Positions 33,601 to 44,814 of a DNA stretch of 64,000 bases are shown piece after piece. Under the pieces are notes generated by a model. The model was not told the origin of the DNA and made no database searches. It saw only the letters and a program-made list of their open reading frames with translations. The DNA comes from Hyparrhenia diplandra (taxonomy: Eukaryota; Streptophyta; Magnoliopsida; Poales; Poaceae). A program made the position numbers and the translations under genes. Where the stretch lies: positions 1 to 64,000 of the forward strand of contig JADLZK010007838.1 of assembly GCA_015847255.1 (NCBI GenBank), read 5' to 3'. The number at the start of each line of letters is the position of its first letter. The stretch's first letter is position 1.

Positions 33601-35820
33601 ATGCATGCGCACTGCATGCGGAGGCACTCGGCCGCTGTTCATAGCGGAGGTGCTGGCCGCTACGGAGGTAGCTGGACGCTCCATGGCGTTGCCCTGCTGG
33701 TGTTAATTTGTATGGACACAAACGATGTGGCGAGGGTACATGTAAATTAATTGTAAACCGCCAGGATTCAGTATGGGTGTGGCGCCTGCACGTTTAGTGG
33801 TGGAAGGGTGGGAGCGCTTCGACTTTTCACAGCCTGATAAACTAGTCAGAGTATATGCTTGTGCACGAATATAAATGGATATACCAGGGTTAATTTAGCT
33901 GTTTATGCTACTGTTTGATAATGTGAGAGGGAAACAAGAAGAAGAAGAAAACTGCGGTTTGAAGAAAGAATCCGAGCGTGCCTGTGTGTGTGTGTGTGTG
34001 TGTTTTTTTTTTTTTTTTAGAAAAATTGGTGGGGGTACTTAGCTTTGCCTGGCCACGACGAAGCCACGAAGGATTTCGACGAGGGTAGCTCTTCACTGCT
34101 ATGACGAGGAGTGTTGCTACGCTAGAGCGCGACGCACTGGAGGATCCTTCGCTGGCAGAGCATCAAGAAGTCGGCCCTTTGGTACGTTGAAGATGGTCAG
34201 CATGGCTGTAGCTCAGATAATGATGGGACCTCGGCTGGGCGCGGCTGCCAGGCTTCAGAGTGCTCGGCTTTGTCAACGTGACTTGGAGTTTCGGCCATGC
34301 ACTTGCGGGGTAGCCCCGCAAGATTAGTTAGCCCGGAGTGATGTACCTGCATGAACTAACGAACAACTCACGACGAACGAGTTATTATGGATCCACAAAC
34401 AAGAGTACGTGACCGTGAATGAACGTGTTAAGATGCACTTTTCTCGGTCGGAGGGGATCACACATGAGTGAAGCATATGGAAAGAAAAAATATTTAACAC
34501 ACGGCTCAAAAAATAAATGAATAGTGCGAGGTTTAGCTTTCCTTGACACGGAGCCTGGTTCCTTCGCGGGAGCTGCTGAGTTGCTGCTGCCTGCAGGTGA
34601 GTCTGGCTGTTGCCGGGGACGGCTCTGTGCGGTCGACGGTCGGGCGGGTGGTGTGCAATAGTGGCCCCGAGTCCCAGACCGACCTGGTGAGTCAGCGGGC
34701 CGGCTGGTGGTCTCCCTGGTGATGCGGGCTGGGGTGCAGGTGCCTGCAAGATTAATAAAAGGCCTTCGCCGGCGGAGCATCAAGAACCTGTACAAGCCGA
34801 GTCTCTGCAGTAGTGTTAGGACAAGTGACAAATTATTGCATAGGGTCGAAGCCCCATGATTGGGATTTTTCTGGAGTTTTAGATATATATGTGAATGACT
34901 CTCAGCTTTACTGACGCATGGGCATGGAAAAGCCCATCGAGTTCGTCGAGGGTTGCTCCGTGACGGCTGCTCAACTGGTGGACGTGAGTCTACGGAGCAG
35001 GCCCACCTTTTCCGATCGATTAGGATGTTACGATTCGGCAGCTGTTGAAGACGGCAGGCGAGGTCGCAACTGCACTTCGACTTTGGACAGATGATAGTGG
35101 AAACTCGCCCGGTGCAGACCAGCAGGACGAGGATGTCCGCCCGGCCACGCACATTCGGAGGTAGCCACGCAAGCACATGCGGAGGTTCAGCGTGGTCACA
35201 TCGAGGGTTCAGTGCGGGCCGCTTAGCCTGGACGCGGCGAAGGTCTGGCTTGCCCTCATGCTGGCCGAGACTGACTCGCTCGGTGGAGGTGCCCAGCAAT
35301 CAACTGCGATGGTAGCCCACCTCGTTGGCGGCAAGGGAAATATTGTTAGTCACAACACAGGCATATGAATGATCCATGTATATATACAGCTACCCATTTA
35401 ATGGAGCATCGATGCATGTTGGCAGCCGCATGGGCGGAGGTAGCACTCCCTCCTGGGCGAATGCCTGATCTGCTGCAGATTACATGCAGATTGCATGTGG
35501 GCGAACGGTACCCTCGCAGTAGCCGCTCACATGCACCCACCGCTGCTCATCCGTCGGAGCTACCGACCCGGGACGTGGCATCGCTTGTAGCTTCGGCAGA
35601 GACTTCGTTAGAGCTGCGGCCGGACCCTCGCGGGCCATCGCCTGCCTGCTCTGCGGAGGTGCGAAAAAACAACTAGACTGTAGGAGTAAATAACTGGAGT
35701 CAAATACGGAACGATATATGATGCGATAGTAATAGGGAGGTTGGAGCAGCGAAGGTGCAAGATTTTTCCAGCGAAGGTGAAAATAGCGAAGGTAGTTTGT
35801 TTCGTGACTTTTTGATCGAT
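30661..35820. other. LARD interior without recognisable genes
   Basis: No retroviral or host motif was found on either strand. A 65-70-bp duplication lies at about 31345-31480 (CAATAATCCTGATATTTCTA twice). Related paragraphs occur at about 31110-31260 and 31870-31990 (AAGGTTAGCACAC...GGAGGTGACCAAGAT). A (TG)n run lies near 33985-34002. Words of the form GCG(A/G)(A/G)GGT are frequent on the plus strand. Confidence 0.6.
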
Positions 35821-35838
35821 CCCACGGACGGTGCCAAC
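35821..35838 (-). other. Primer-binding-site-like sequence of the LARD
   Basis: Directly after the minus-strand LTR end is TGGCACCGTCCGTGGG. Many grass gypsy elements use a TGGCGCCGT-type primer site at this position (family knowledge). It fixes element orientation. Confidence 0.6.
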
Positions 35839-36106
35839 TGTGGGGTTCGCACCTGCCCCCTTGACCTTCGCAACCGAGGTTGCGGGAGAGGGGGCGAGGG
35901 CTTACCACAGGAGAGACACAAATGAGAAAGTGGGGAAAGAGAGTCCCCCTCCCCCTTGCCCTTGGGGTTGTATTTATAGAGGGGTGGAGGGAGTACATTT
36001 TCCATCCACCCCCTTAGATCAGAAATTTATAAGCGAGCCCTCACACTAGTTGAGTATTGGGCCTTTTACAAGGGTAAGGGTGGCGCGCCGGCGCCCCTAC
36101 CCAACA
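35839..36106 (-). repeat. Right (5') LTR of the LARD-like element
   Basis: 268 bp beginning TGTGGGGTTCGCACC and ending CTACCCAACA on the plus strand. A minus-strand TATAAATA is the complement of 35971-35978, giving a plausible promoter reading leftward into the element. Confidence 0.9.
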
Positions 36107-36240
36107 TGAACAAATAATTACAGTAATAGCTAAACATCGTCTGAAAATTACACAGATACACACAACAACATATTTTGGCTCCAACAACACCACCAAAAAG
36201 TTTGACCCAATTCAGAGAAAGTGGAATAATAGCCCATCTT
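36107..36240 (+). repeat. Remainder of the 328-bp repeat array
   Basis: Continues the unit broken at 27562: TGAACAAATAATTACAG, AACATCGTCTGAAAATTACA, TTCAGAGAAAGTGGAATAA. It ends near 36240, where the captured gene region begins. Confidence 0.9.
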
Positions 36241-36437
36241 TTGGGGTTGACTCTATGACACGGTCCAATCATGGTGGGGCCACGATTTAGTGAATCTAGC
36301 TTATGATTTCAAGTGCAAGTTTCTCGGTCTTTCACATCTCTCCCCATTCTGTTCCCATCAGCTCCCGCGCTGCCGCGCTGCCCACCTCGTTCTCGTCGCC
36401 TCCACCGCTTCCTCTGATCCATCCGCGCGCCGGCGAC

Positions 36438-37902
36438 ATGAGCCGCTCCATGAGCTTCGTCCCTGACTCCCCGTCCCCCCTCCTTCCCCTTTTTCGCCCC
36501 CACGACAAGTGTTTCGACCCTTGGAGTGCAGCGCCCACTCGACCCAAAGCAATCGCGCGCCGCCCGATGGGACCAAAGAACGCAAGGCTCGACCAGGAGG
36601 ACGACGACGTCGCCATGGCGCCGGTGGCGCATTCCGCCAGAGTTGCTAGAAGGGATTCCCAATGTGCCTCCTGGCTTCGAGCCACACGACGCGGTTCATC
36701 TTCCTGACGAGCAGGTTAGAGGGTTTTCTAGTGTACTGTGCTAGTGTTCATGGTAGATTGGATTTTTGTTTGTTTTCTTGATTCTTCTGTGCGAATGCAT
36801 TCAGGAGGAAGAGGAACCGGTCGCTCCACGACGCCACCCTAGGTTGCTTCCCATGGATCAGGTTAGGGTTAGAATTAAATGGGATTTTATATGTGCTATT
36901 TTTTGTTGCACAGTGTCTTTGGCAGATTGAATCGAATTTTTTGATTTTCATTCATGTGCGTATATTAGCATCTGGCATGTGTATGATTGATTAGGAAAGT
37001 GCTTTATTAGCACTCTACTTCTATTTTGGATTTGGAGAGATAATAATGAGTTACAAAGATTAATTTTAATACTGACTATATATTGAATGAAATTGATTCT
37101 AAGTCTAATTTGAATTGATTGAGAGTTATTTAGCAATTGCAATCATGTTGAGAAATCATGTGTCAAAATGCTAGGAAAAATAATCAATGCCTAACAAAGC
37201 TTTATTGCACCATAAAACGACTTTAGGTAAAATCTCATGGGGACAAAATTTATTTTATTGTAACTAAAGCATATATGTTGACTAGTGACTCTGTTTCCCA
37301 CCAACAAGAGATACCGATAGCACACATTGGGAGGGTTGTGATGATGATGCTACTGCTTATGTGAGCGGTAATTAATTGCTACTGCTTGGGATCCCAGACT
37401 ATATATAGTATGAAACTGTTTGACATTAATTTAACACTTGCAATCATCCATGTTTAATTATTTCATTGTTGTCTATATATAGTATGAAATTGTTTGACAT
37501 TAGTTTAACATTTCCAATCATCCATGTTTAATTATAGTTTGATACAAGCCAAAACGTCTAATAATTTGGGACAGATTTAGTATTAATTTACCACTTGCAA
37601 TCAATTCTAATGCTGACTTTTTTTCTTAATGAAGGCTCCTAAACACGGTCAGGTGTTTCAAATCAGTGATAAGATTATATTTCATATCACAATGACTGAG
37701 GACAGCGACGAGGAGACAGGACAATATCCTATCCCGACGCGCAGAGAGGTGATATATTGCTGCCCTAACTTAAGATTCCTAAATTTTAATTATATATATA
37801 TGCTAACTTGCCCCTTTGTGAATTGACAGATCAAAGAGAACGGCCGAGAAGCTTCGTGTCCTCCTCAAGCGCAAGTATGGCCACATGTTTAGAGATAATT
37901 AG
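36438..37902 (+). pseudogene. Captured host gene, direct copy (four-exon structure)
   Basis: Exon 1 runs from an ATG at 36438 (or 36567, MGPKNARLDQEDDDVAMAP) to CAG|GTTAGA at 36714/36715. Its end reads PPELLEGIPNVPPGFEPH, in a different frame from the ATG, so one frameshift is present. Exon 2 (36805-36861) reads EEEEPVAPRRHPRLLPMDQ. Exon 3 (37635-37748) reads APKHGQVFQISDKIIF and MTEDSDEETGQYPIPTRRE, then GTGATA. Exon 4 (37830-37902) ends RTAEKLRVLLKRKYGHMF...TAG after a one-base frameshift. Introns have GT/AG ends. The matching exons in the inverted copy (VPPGF, MT.DEET...RE, LRVLLKRKY) show that this is a real gene family, not chance. Both copies are broken. Function unknown. Confidence 0.6.
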
Positions 37903-38267
37903 GTCGATTTGGACAAGAACTTGTTCCTTTTTGTTTAGGCTGGTCTCATTGGATGCTTGATGAAGAAATGCTAGACAAGAACTTTTGGTTGTTTTCAAAT
38001 ATGTCGACTTAAGAACTTATTTAATCAGTTTAGCTAGTGAAGTAGCATTGGTCAAATATGTGTCATGACGCTTGACAATAACCGTTGTGAGGAGGTTATG
38101 GTACTTGTACCGGTTTGTGTTATCTTTTCCTTCAAACTCTAAACCATGTACCTTGGTTCAATATATATATATATGCATATGTCTATTTGTCTCCGTTCAT
38201 TGAATGGTTATGTTCTTGACGCAACAGCCTAAATGTGTATCACTTGTTGCATTTGTGCAATTTTTAG

Positions 38268-38890
38268 ACCAAGTTTACCTATTTTTGTGATTATTTGTTG
38301 ATTTACTTAAGAAAAAAATGTTAAAATTCCAAAATATAAAATTTTGCATGGACACCTCCTTTTGGAGTAGCATGTTGACAAAAAAAATTTTGGTCGATTC
38401 TGAGAAAGTGTTGTTGCACATCCTCACAATGGCCCACATCTCTCGTTCTAGTCACGAGGTGAGAGATGTTCATGCTAGTTTGAGATGTGTAGTACCACTT
38501 TCTCGAAATCATTTCAAACTTTTTTGGAGTGTCTATGGAACCAAACTATGGTGTTGCAGGGATTTGTGCAATTTTTAGAGCAAGTTTACATATTATTGTG
38601 ATTATTTGTTGATTTACTCAAGAAAAATGTTAACATTCCAAAATCAAGGTTAAAAATCATGTTTAAAATTTGCATGGACACCTCCTTTTGGTGGGGCATG
38701 TTGATAGAAAAAATTTTGGTCGAATCTGAGAAAGTGTTGTTGCACATCCTCACAATGACCTACATCTCTCACACATGTTCTAGTCACTAGGTGAGAGATG
38801 TTGATGCTTGTGTGGGATGTATAGTAACACTTTCTCAAAATCATCTCAAACTTTCTTGGGGTGTCTATGGAACCAAACTGAGGGCCAAAA
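38268..38890 (-). repeat. Dispersed 300-330-bp repeat, two tandem inverted units
   Basis: GCATGGACACCTCCTTTTGG at about 38343 and 38672, with GAGAAAGTGTTGTTGCACAT and GATTATTTGTTGATTTACT, spaced about 320-330 bp. They are the reverse complement of the 26.5-kb array. Confidence 0.85.
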
Positions 38891-39110
38891 TATGCCATGC
38901 TCACACACAAAAAGTGTGACAAAAAAGAAAATAAAATAGAAAAAGCAAAAAAAAAAGAAAAAGAACATTAATGATGGCAAAATAAATAAAATAAACTGCC
39001 CTTAGGTTTTGAACCCAAGAGCAACAACTCCAACACAAAGACTATTACCATTGTGCTATTAAGATGTTTGAGATTGTTTGAGACTTATAATATATTTAAT
39101 CAATTCTTTT

Positions 39111-39330
39111 AACCCGCCGCTGCCCGCCAACAAAACCTCACCTTAATCGTCATTTTAGCTAATCCGCGCCCAAATTTCATTTAACCCGCCGCCGCCCGCC
39201 AACAAAACCTCACCTTAATCGTCATTTTAGCTAATCCGCGCACAAATTTCATTTAACCCGCCGCCGCCCGCCAACAAAACCTCACCTTAATCGTCATTTT
39301 AGCTAATCCCCGCAAGACAAATTTCATTTC
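39111..39330 (+). repeat. Three-copy 72-bp tandem repeat
   Basis: AACCCGCCGC recurs at 39111, 39183 and 39255. Each is followed by CAACAAAACCTCACCTTAAT and CGTCATTTTAGCTAATCC. It lies just upstream of a GC-rich exon-like region, as if in a promoter or 5' leader. Confidence 0.95.
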
Positions 39331-39826
39331 CTAACCCATCCGCCTTGGGGTCCGCTTCGACCACCGCCGCCGCTTCAACAACCGCTGGACCTCGCGCCGC
39401 CGCCGCCGACGACGCCGCCGGTCAATGGCTACGGCCGGGAAGAAGAACCCCTGCCCGATCCAAACAGCGCAAAGCCGCCACAACCGCTACAAGAAGACAG
39501 GGAAGTTTTTCGCCGGGCGACGCAACTTGCCGGGCTGGGCAGGAGTCCCCGCCCGCCGTCGTCTCCACCCCAAGGGTTCTTTGTCCTAGGAAGTCCGCGG
39601 CGGGGGGGATCGTGGGGGCGTCGGCTTCTACAAGGTGAGGTTAGGGTTTTTTGGGTGGGATTTTTTTCCCAATGGGTGGGGGTTTTTTGTAGATTTTCTA
39701 CTAGCTAGCTTGCTTGTGTTTGATCATGCATATGCACTCACAGATAGAAATATGTTGTTTCAATTTCAACTAGGTTATTCAATTGTATGCTGAATTCTAC
39801 ACACTTTCGACAATTTCATGTAGTTT

Positions 39827-40050
39827 AGTACATTAATTAGAAATGGCTTAACCGAATATTCAGCACTTTTGTAGCAAGATTTATCCACTTTGGGTCCTCC
39901 AATTAATCATCTACGTACTAACCACATCCCGAGGAGACACAAGTGATATATATCTCGCCTTTTAGCAAGTCATGCCACATATATAGGGGCATCGATTACT
40001 TTGGTTTTACAAATTACTATAATAGAATTACCCCCTGAACTTTAATTTTC
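39827..40050 (+). repeat. 220-bp direct repeat, copy 1
   Basis: Shares TTTAGTACATTAATTAGAAA, CCTCCAATTAATCATCTACG and GAGGAGACACAAGTGATATA with 43425-43645. Confidence 0.9.
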
Positions 40051-40440
40051 AAGCATTCTACACACTTTGGACAATTTGATGTAGTTTGTGATGACATTTA
40101 GGATGATTAGAAGGCCTTTGTGTAATTTTGGTTTTGTGAAATTTGTGGTTTCCTTCATGAAATGTAATGTACTAAGCAACAAAAAGATAGATGACATGAG
40201 TAAGCGTGTCATGTGGATAACCAAATTGCACCCGCAATTACTATTTTCTATTTTGTTCGGGCATAAAGTTTGCATCTTCAAATACTTAAATTTTCAATTG
40301 TTTGTGTTATAGTTTCGTATTGATCATAAATGATACAAATGTTTTAAAGCCGAATTCTCCGTATGTTCTCGAAATCAATTTCCTTTCATTTGTTTAAATC
40401 ATTGGCAATTTTATGCTCTGTAATTTTTGATTGCATACAA

Positions 40441-40745
40441 GATTACGGGAACCAGTCGTCTTGAGGGCGGGGTTCAGACCCGGAGTCGTGCCACGGCGGT
40501 GCAGCGTACTCCACAGGGCGCCGTGCAGGCCCAGAGTCCAGCCTCGCCGGGAACCAGTCGTCTTGAGGGCGGCGTTCAGACCCGGAGTCGTGCCGCGGCG
40601 GTGCAGCGTAATCCCACGGTAATCGCCCGGCCCCGAGTCCCGCCTCGCCGGGAACCGGTCGTCTTGAGGGCGGCGTTCGGACCAGAGTCGTGCCTCGGCG
40701 GCGCAGCCTACTCCCAAGGCGCCGTCCAGGCCCGGAGTTCTTCGG
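40441..40745 (+). repeat. Three-copy 101-bp GC-rich tandem repeat
   Basis: GGGAACC(A/G)GTCGTCTTGAGG recurs at 40447, 40549 and 40650, each followed by GTTC(A/G)GACC and GAGTCGTGCC. Frames on both strands pass through it; 101-102-bp spacing shifts frame between units, so coding is unlikely. Confidence 0.9.
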
Positions 40746-41814
40746 GCGTGGGTTGTTTCTTCTCTCCGAACCCTCGAATGGAGGGGACTTCCTTCTCTCA
40801 ATACCGAGGACTCCGGATCCTCCGAACGGACGGTCTCTTATGAATTCATATCGGCAAGAAGGGGAAGAACAAAGACAACCCCGAGGTGAGATTCCCGAGC
40901 TCTCCATGTACATGATTTGAGATATGAAAATCAAATAATATATATCCCGGAGCGTGGGTTGTTTTTTTTCGAGGAAGTTGTACTACTAATAACCGATAAC
41001 ACCGAAAGTTAAATTATCAACTTTTTAGAGAGCATAGGACCTAAGTCTCGAACCGGTTCGACAATAATTGATCAAGTTTTTTTTTGATAATGGAACAAAA
41101 GTTCCAGCCTCTACTAATAATTGGTCACGTTAAGCGTAAGTTACGCTTTTAACAAAGACAAAGATGGGACTTGTTGGCATATATTGATCTCTCGTTTTTC
41201 TGACCCATTATGAGTTTTTATCTTTGTCCATTAACAGATTGTGTTTGTCTATAAATGACACACTTGTTGGCATATATATGTTTTGCTCTTTGTGCATATT
41301 ATCTCGCAATTGTTGTGTTTGTCCATAACTAACACACTTGTTGGCTTCTCTTCGCAGAATTGCATTGGTTGTCTTAATGCAAAGTTGGAGTAGCGTAAAG
41401 ACTTGATCGAGAAGAAGGACAAGTGGATCAAAAAAGCTGCAGCTTCATTTGAACCAAACTGGTAAAGAAGAAGAAGTAGGACATTGAGGAGCTAAAGAAG
41501 GAGAAGCAAGGATGGCCCTAGAACAAATACCGCCCTAACTAATCACCATATGTCATAGTCTTTGGTTCTTTTTTTTTTTATTTGAGGGCACAACAATTGT
41601 TTGTCTTTTTATTTTTCTAATAACATGCATGTTTGCTCCAGTTGACATCAAGTTTTGCTAAACGAAAAAATAAATGTAATTGTCTTATTTTTTAAAAAAA
41701 CACCCATAATTACACTTTTTTTGTCATGATTACAAACCAAATAGTGGTAACATAGGGATAACAAATTAAAAATGAGGTAGAATTAAAAATAATTGCAGTA
41801 ACATATGGATACCA

Positions 41815-42235
41815 AATTTTAAAAAGGAAAATCAAATATTACACAGATCAATAAAATGTGAAAGAAAAAGTATCATACTAGCAAGGGACGATTTAAATAA
41901 TGAACAAAAAACTTTGAACAAGGGACGAATTTAAATAATAAACAAAAACTTGAACCCATCAAGATTCGAACACTCGAGCTCAGGTTCAAACAAAGCTCCT
42001 TCCACCACTAGGTTATTTAACTAATCACTAGAACAAATATCAAATTTAAATAAAATTTTACAAATTTAAAAAGAAAATCAAATTTTACACGGATCAATAA
42101 AAAATTGAAATAAAAAGTATCATACTAGCAAGGGACGCATTTAAATAGTAAACAAAAAATTCAAGCCCAACAGATTCGAACACTCAAGCTCGAGGTTCAA
42201 ACAAAGCACAGTCCACCACTACGGTATTTGAAGGA
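41815..42235 (+). repeat. Direct duplication of about 180-190 bp
   Basis: AAGTATCATACTAGCAAGGG, GATTCGAACACTC(A/G)AGCTC and AGGTTCAAACAAAGC occur near 41870-41995 and again near 42115-42215. Confidence 0.9.
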
Positions 42236-42399
42236 TCTTAATACAACTCGAGGTAAGGTTGTCTTTAAACATTTCGAGGACTAGTTAGATGGATATAAAT
42301 CCCTTCAACCAGACCCTTCTTCGTCCTTTTCCCCAAATCAATATCTTTCCCCTCATCTCCCCATCTCCCCATCTCCCCATCTCAAAAACCCTCATCGGC

Positions 42400-42803
42400 G
42401 GGCGGGCGATGGCGGGCGGGCGGCGTTAGCGGGCGAACCGAAGCGGCGGCGTCGACCAGCCCGGCGGCAGCGCAAAGATTCATCCGGCAAGCGCACAACC
42501 CCGGAACAAGCACGAGAGGCTGCGGCGCGGGGCTGCAGGTCGAGAGCGCGCAACCCCGAGCATGACGAGGAGGAGGAGGACATCAATCCGTCGGCCATTG
42601 AGCTCAAGGAGACAAGGAAGGACACGTTGAGGTTGACCTCCTCCGGCGTTCGGGCATCCGCGGCCAAGAAGACCCCCGAGCCGGTCACCGCCGACAAGGG
42701 GAAACGGGCAGCCCGCCGCGCGGCCAAGAAGGAGAAGACCACGCCCGCCCGGCAAGCGGGGAAGAAAGGTTCTTCCTCGACAAAGGGGAGGAAGAAGAAG
42801 CGG
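42400..42803 (+). other. Captured gene-like segment B: basic/acidic first exon
   Basis: One frame is open from before 42400 to AAGCGG|GTGAGA at 42803/42804. It reads a charged protein: KRTTPEQAREAAARG, then NPEHDEEEEDINPSAIELKE, then KKTPEPVTADKGKRAARRAA and a basic KGRKKKR end. No ATG is in frame at the expected place, so the start has been lost or lies in an earlier exon. The following intron contains TTAGGGTTTT, as in segment A, and the 220-bp repeat. This could be a nuclear basic protein fragment. No family is recognised. Confidence 0.35.
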
Positions 42804-43424
42804 GTGAGATTTCGGACTTGCTTAGGGTTTTGGTTAGGGTTTTCAGTTAGTGATGGTTAGTTGTTGAACCGGACCTCCATTTCTCGATATATATGATTTC
42901 TAGTGATGGTTAGTTGATGAACCGGACTTCAATTTCGATATATATGAGTCCTTGTGATGATTACTTGCATTCTCGATACATATGATTCCTAGTGATGATT
43001 ATTTTTGATGATCTTATATATGTTCCTATTTCATAAGTGTTTAGTCACCCCTCGTATGCAAAACAAAGGAACCTCCTAAATGTTTGTGAAATATGATGAC
43101 CATTTGACTTATGGTGCATTACTGAGCATCCTAACAATTTGTTGTGCTCGGGTTTATTTAATTTCTCAATGAATAGGATGTTTCAGAAATAGAAATTCAG
43201 AAACTTATGTGATGCCTTGGTAACTTTTAACTATACTTTGAAAATATCAATAACTATAGAAACACAGTAACCATTACCCCCGAACTTTAATTTCGAAGTT
43301 TGGTATTGCATGCCTCTTGATATTTTATGTTCTACTCTCACAGAAAGTGTATGAAACATCAAGTGACAAATGACAGAAATGTTTAGTACCATTCTAATGG
43401 TTGTGCTCATGTAAAGTTTCAATG

Positions 43425-43645
43425 TTTAGTACATTAATTAGAAATGGCTTAAATTCAACACTTTTGTAGCAAGATTTATCCTTTGGGTCCTCCAATTAAT
43501 CATCTACGCACTAACCACATCCCGAGGAGACACAAGTGATATATATCTCGACTTTTAGCAAGTCATGCCACATAGGGGCATCAATTGCTTTGGTTTTACA
43601 AATACTATAATAGAATTATCCCTGAACTTTAATTTCTGAAGTTTG
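43425..43645 (+). repeat. 220-bp direct repeat, copy 2
   Basis: Partner of 39827-40050, with small deletions (for example ACCGAATATTC and ATATAT missing). Confidence 0.9.
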
Positions 43646-43715
43646 GTATTGTATGTTCACTGATATTTTATGTTCTACTCTCACAAAAAGTAACATCAAG
43701 TGACGATGATGATTC

Positions 43716-43907
43716 TTGAGTCTATTGATCCTGTCAAGTATTTGCGCACAAGTCGCAAAGCTTGATATCGGTGACTACATGTGCTACATGTTGGACATGT
43801 TCGACAAGTATGTTGGTGGAAGGATGAAGAGGCTGCGTGATGAAATTTGTGAGGGCGGCCGGGGGCTTAGATCTTTGTGGATCGAAAGTGTTAGTCAACT
43901 GAATTGA
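43716..43907 (+). other. Exon-like frame downstream of segment B
   Basis: Reads VAKLDIGDYMCYMLDMFDK then YVGGRMKRLRDEICEGGRG to a TGA. It looks like the last coding exon of the segment-B locus by position, with no recognised domain. Confidence 0.3.
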
Positions 43908-44715
43908 TTGTCTTGACTACGGTGCTTGGAACCGAAATGTGGATCTTTATGTACGTAATTTAAATATGTATAAATATGTGTGCAACAATGTGGTGCTGTT
44001 CTCGTAGTAAGTTAATTAGGATCCGGGAAGTGGTTGGTGAATGATGGATGTACGAACTTGAGTCTCACTTGGCGATGGATGTTAATTAGAACCTAAATGC
44101 TTTGTGATGCTTATCTAATCGCCATGTGTCATAGCTGCTTTCTTTGATTTGATTTGTGTCAGTGAAATTAATATCTTATATATGCAAAGTGATGGCAAAT
44201 GAATGTTTAGAAATTTAATATTTCCCGTGTCCACTTACGCCTGGTATATCACAAATGATTTTTTTTTCAAGAGCACGCCAAGGCGCATTTTTCATTAAGC
44301 GTAAAGAGTGTTACAAACTATGGTCAATTCGGTAACACGAGTATTACGGATCACCATCCCTACTTCTCTTGGATCTTACACTAGCGATTACATTGGAACA
44401 AATTTGCGACAAGAAAGAAATAAAGAGATCAACTCAATAATAAATCTTTGAGTTCTACATTCATGCTTACAATTTTCTGATTTGAGATCATCTTTGTATT
44501 CAAAGTTAATTCGTTACAAAATGAACAAAAAAAAAAAAAAAAAAAACTCAAAAATGCTACCTAGCTAGATAGGAATCGACACTTACAATTTTTAGTTGAC
44601 ATCAAGTCGCTATACCATCAAGGCCATCGAAAACTATTGGACATGAGGAACAACGAAATTGTTTTGAACATATATTCCTATAGGAGGTGAGATGATATAT
44701 ACAAGGCCCACCACC
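43908..44715. other. No gene recognised
   Basis: AT-rich with an A-run near 44527-44547. It probably includes the promoter region of the zf-GRF gene at its right end. Confidence 0.4.
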
Positions 44716-44725
44716 CTATATATCC
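44716..44725 (+). promoter_or_regulatory. TATA-box-like sequence of the zf-GRF gene
   Basis: CTATATATCC about 90 bp before the ATG, followed by CCTAAACCCTACTAG and a CCGCC-rich leader. This is a normal arrangement for a grass promoter. Confidence 0.5.
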
Positions 44726-44814
44726 TAAACCCTACTAGCCCGACTCGTCCAGTCTAATCCTCCCACCGCCGCCGCCGTCTCTTGCTCGTCGCACGACGTT
44801 GGCGTTCGTTAGGT

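Larger units (their letters stand above)
27563..36106 (-). mobile_element. Coding-poor LTR retrotransposon (LARD-like), 8.5 kb
   Basis: The 267/268-bp LTRs at 27563-27829 and 35839-36106 are near-identical. The flanks are CGAAC and TGAAC (one mismatch), placed within a 328-bp repeat unit. On the minus strand the right LTR ends CCCCACA and is followed by a primer-binding-like TGGCACCGTCCGTGGG, so the element reads leftward. The interior has no gag, protease, RT or integrase. It consists of several tandem arrays rich in GCGAGG/GCGGAGG words (28.2-30.7 kb) and a long interval (30.7-35.8 kb) with the same words scattered. This fits a large retrotransposon derivative that depends on other elements for movement. 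The first base pairs of the left LTR read TATGGGG instead of TGTGGGG, a decay of the terminal TG. Confidence 0.85.
39340..41470 (+). other. Captured gene-like segment A (first exon plus intron)
   Basis: A GC-rich block (39340-39637) is open in one frame and ends at CTACAAG|GTGAGG, followed by a T-rich intron-like region starting TTAGGGTTTT. Its C-terminal part is basic. An in-frame ATG is missing in that frame; another frame has ATG at 39424. Further on, near 41362-41465, an acceptor CTTCGCAG precedes NCIGCLNAKLE, a stop, RKDLIEKKDKWIKKAAASFE. The intron contains about 220 bp shared with 43425-43645, so this segment and the one at 42400 look like diverged copies of one captured locus. Broken; family unknown. 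Confidence 0.35.

Noticed and set aside
31047..35676. Frames of 80-304 codons on both strands, including a long minus-strand frame at 34385-35299
   Set aside because: They are within the LARD interior. No recognised motif was found, amino-acid composition is biased, and other strands are open at the same places.
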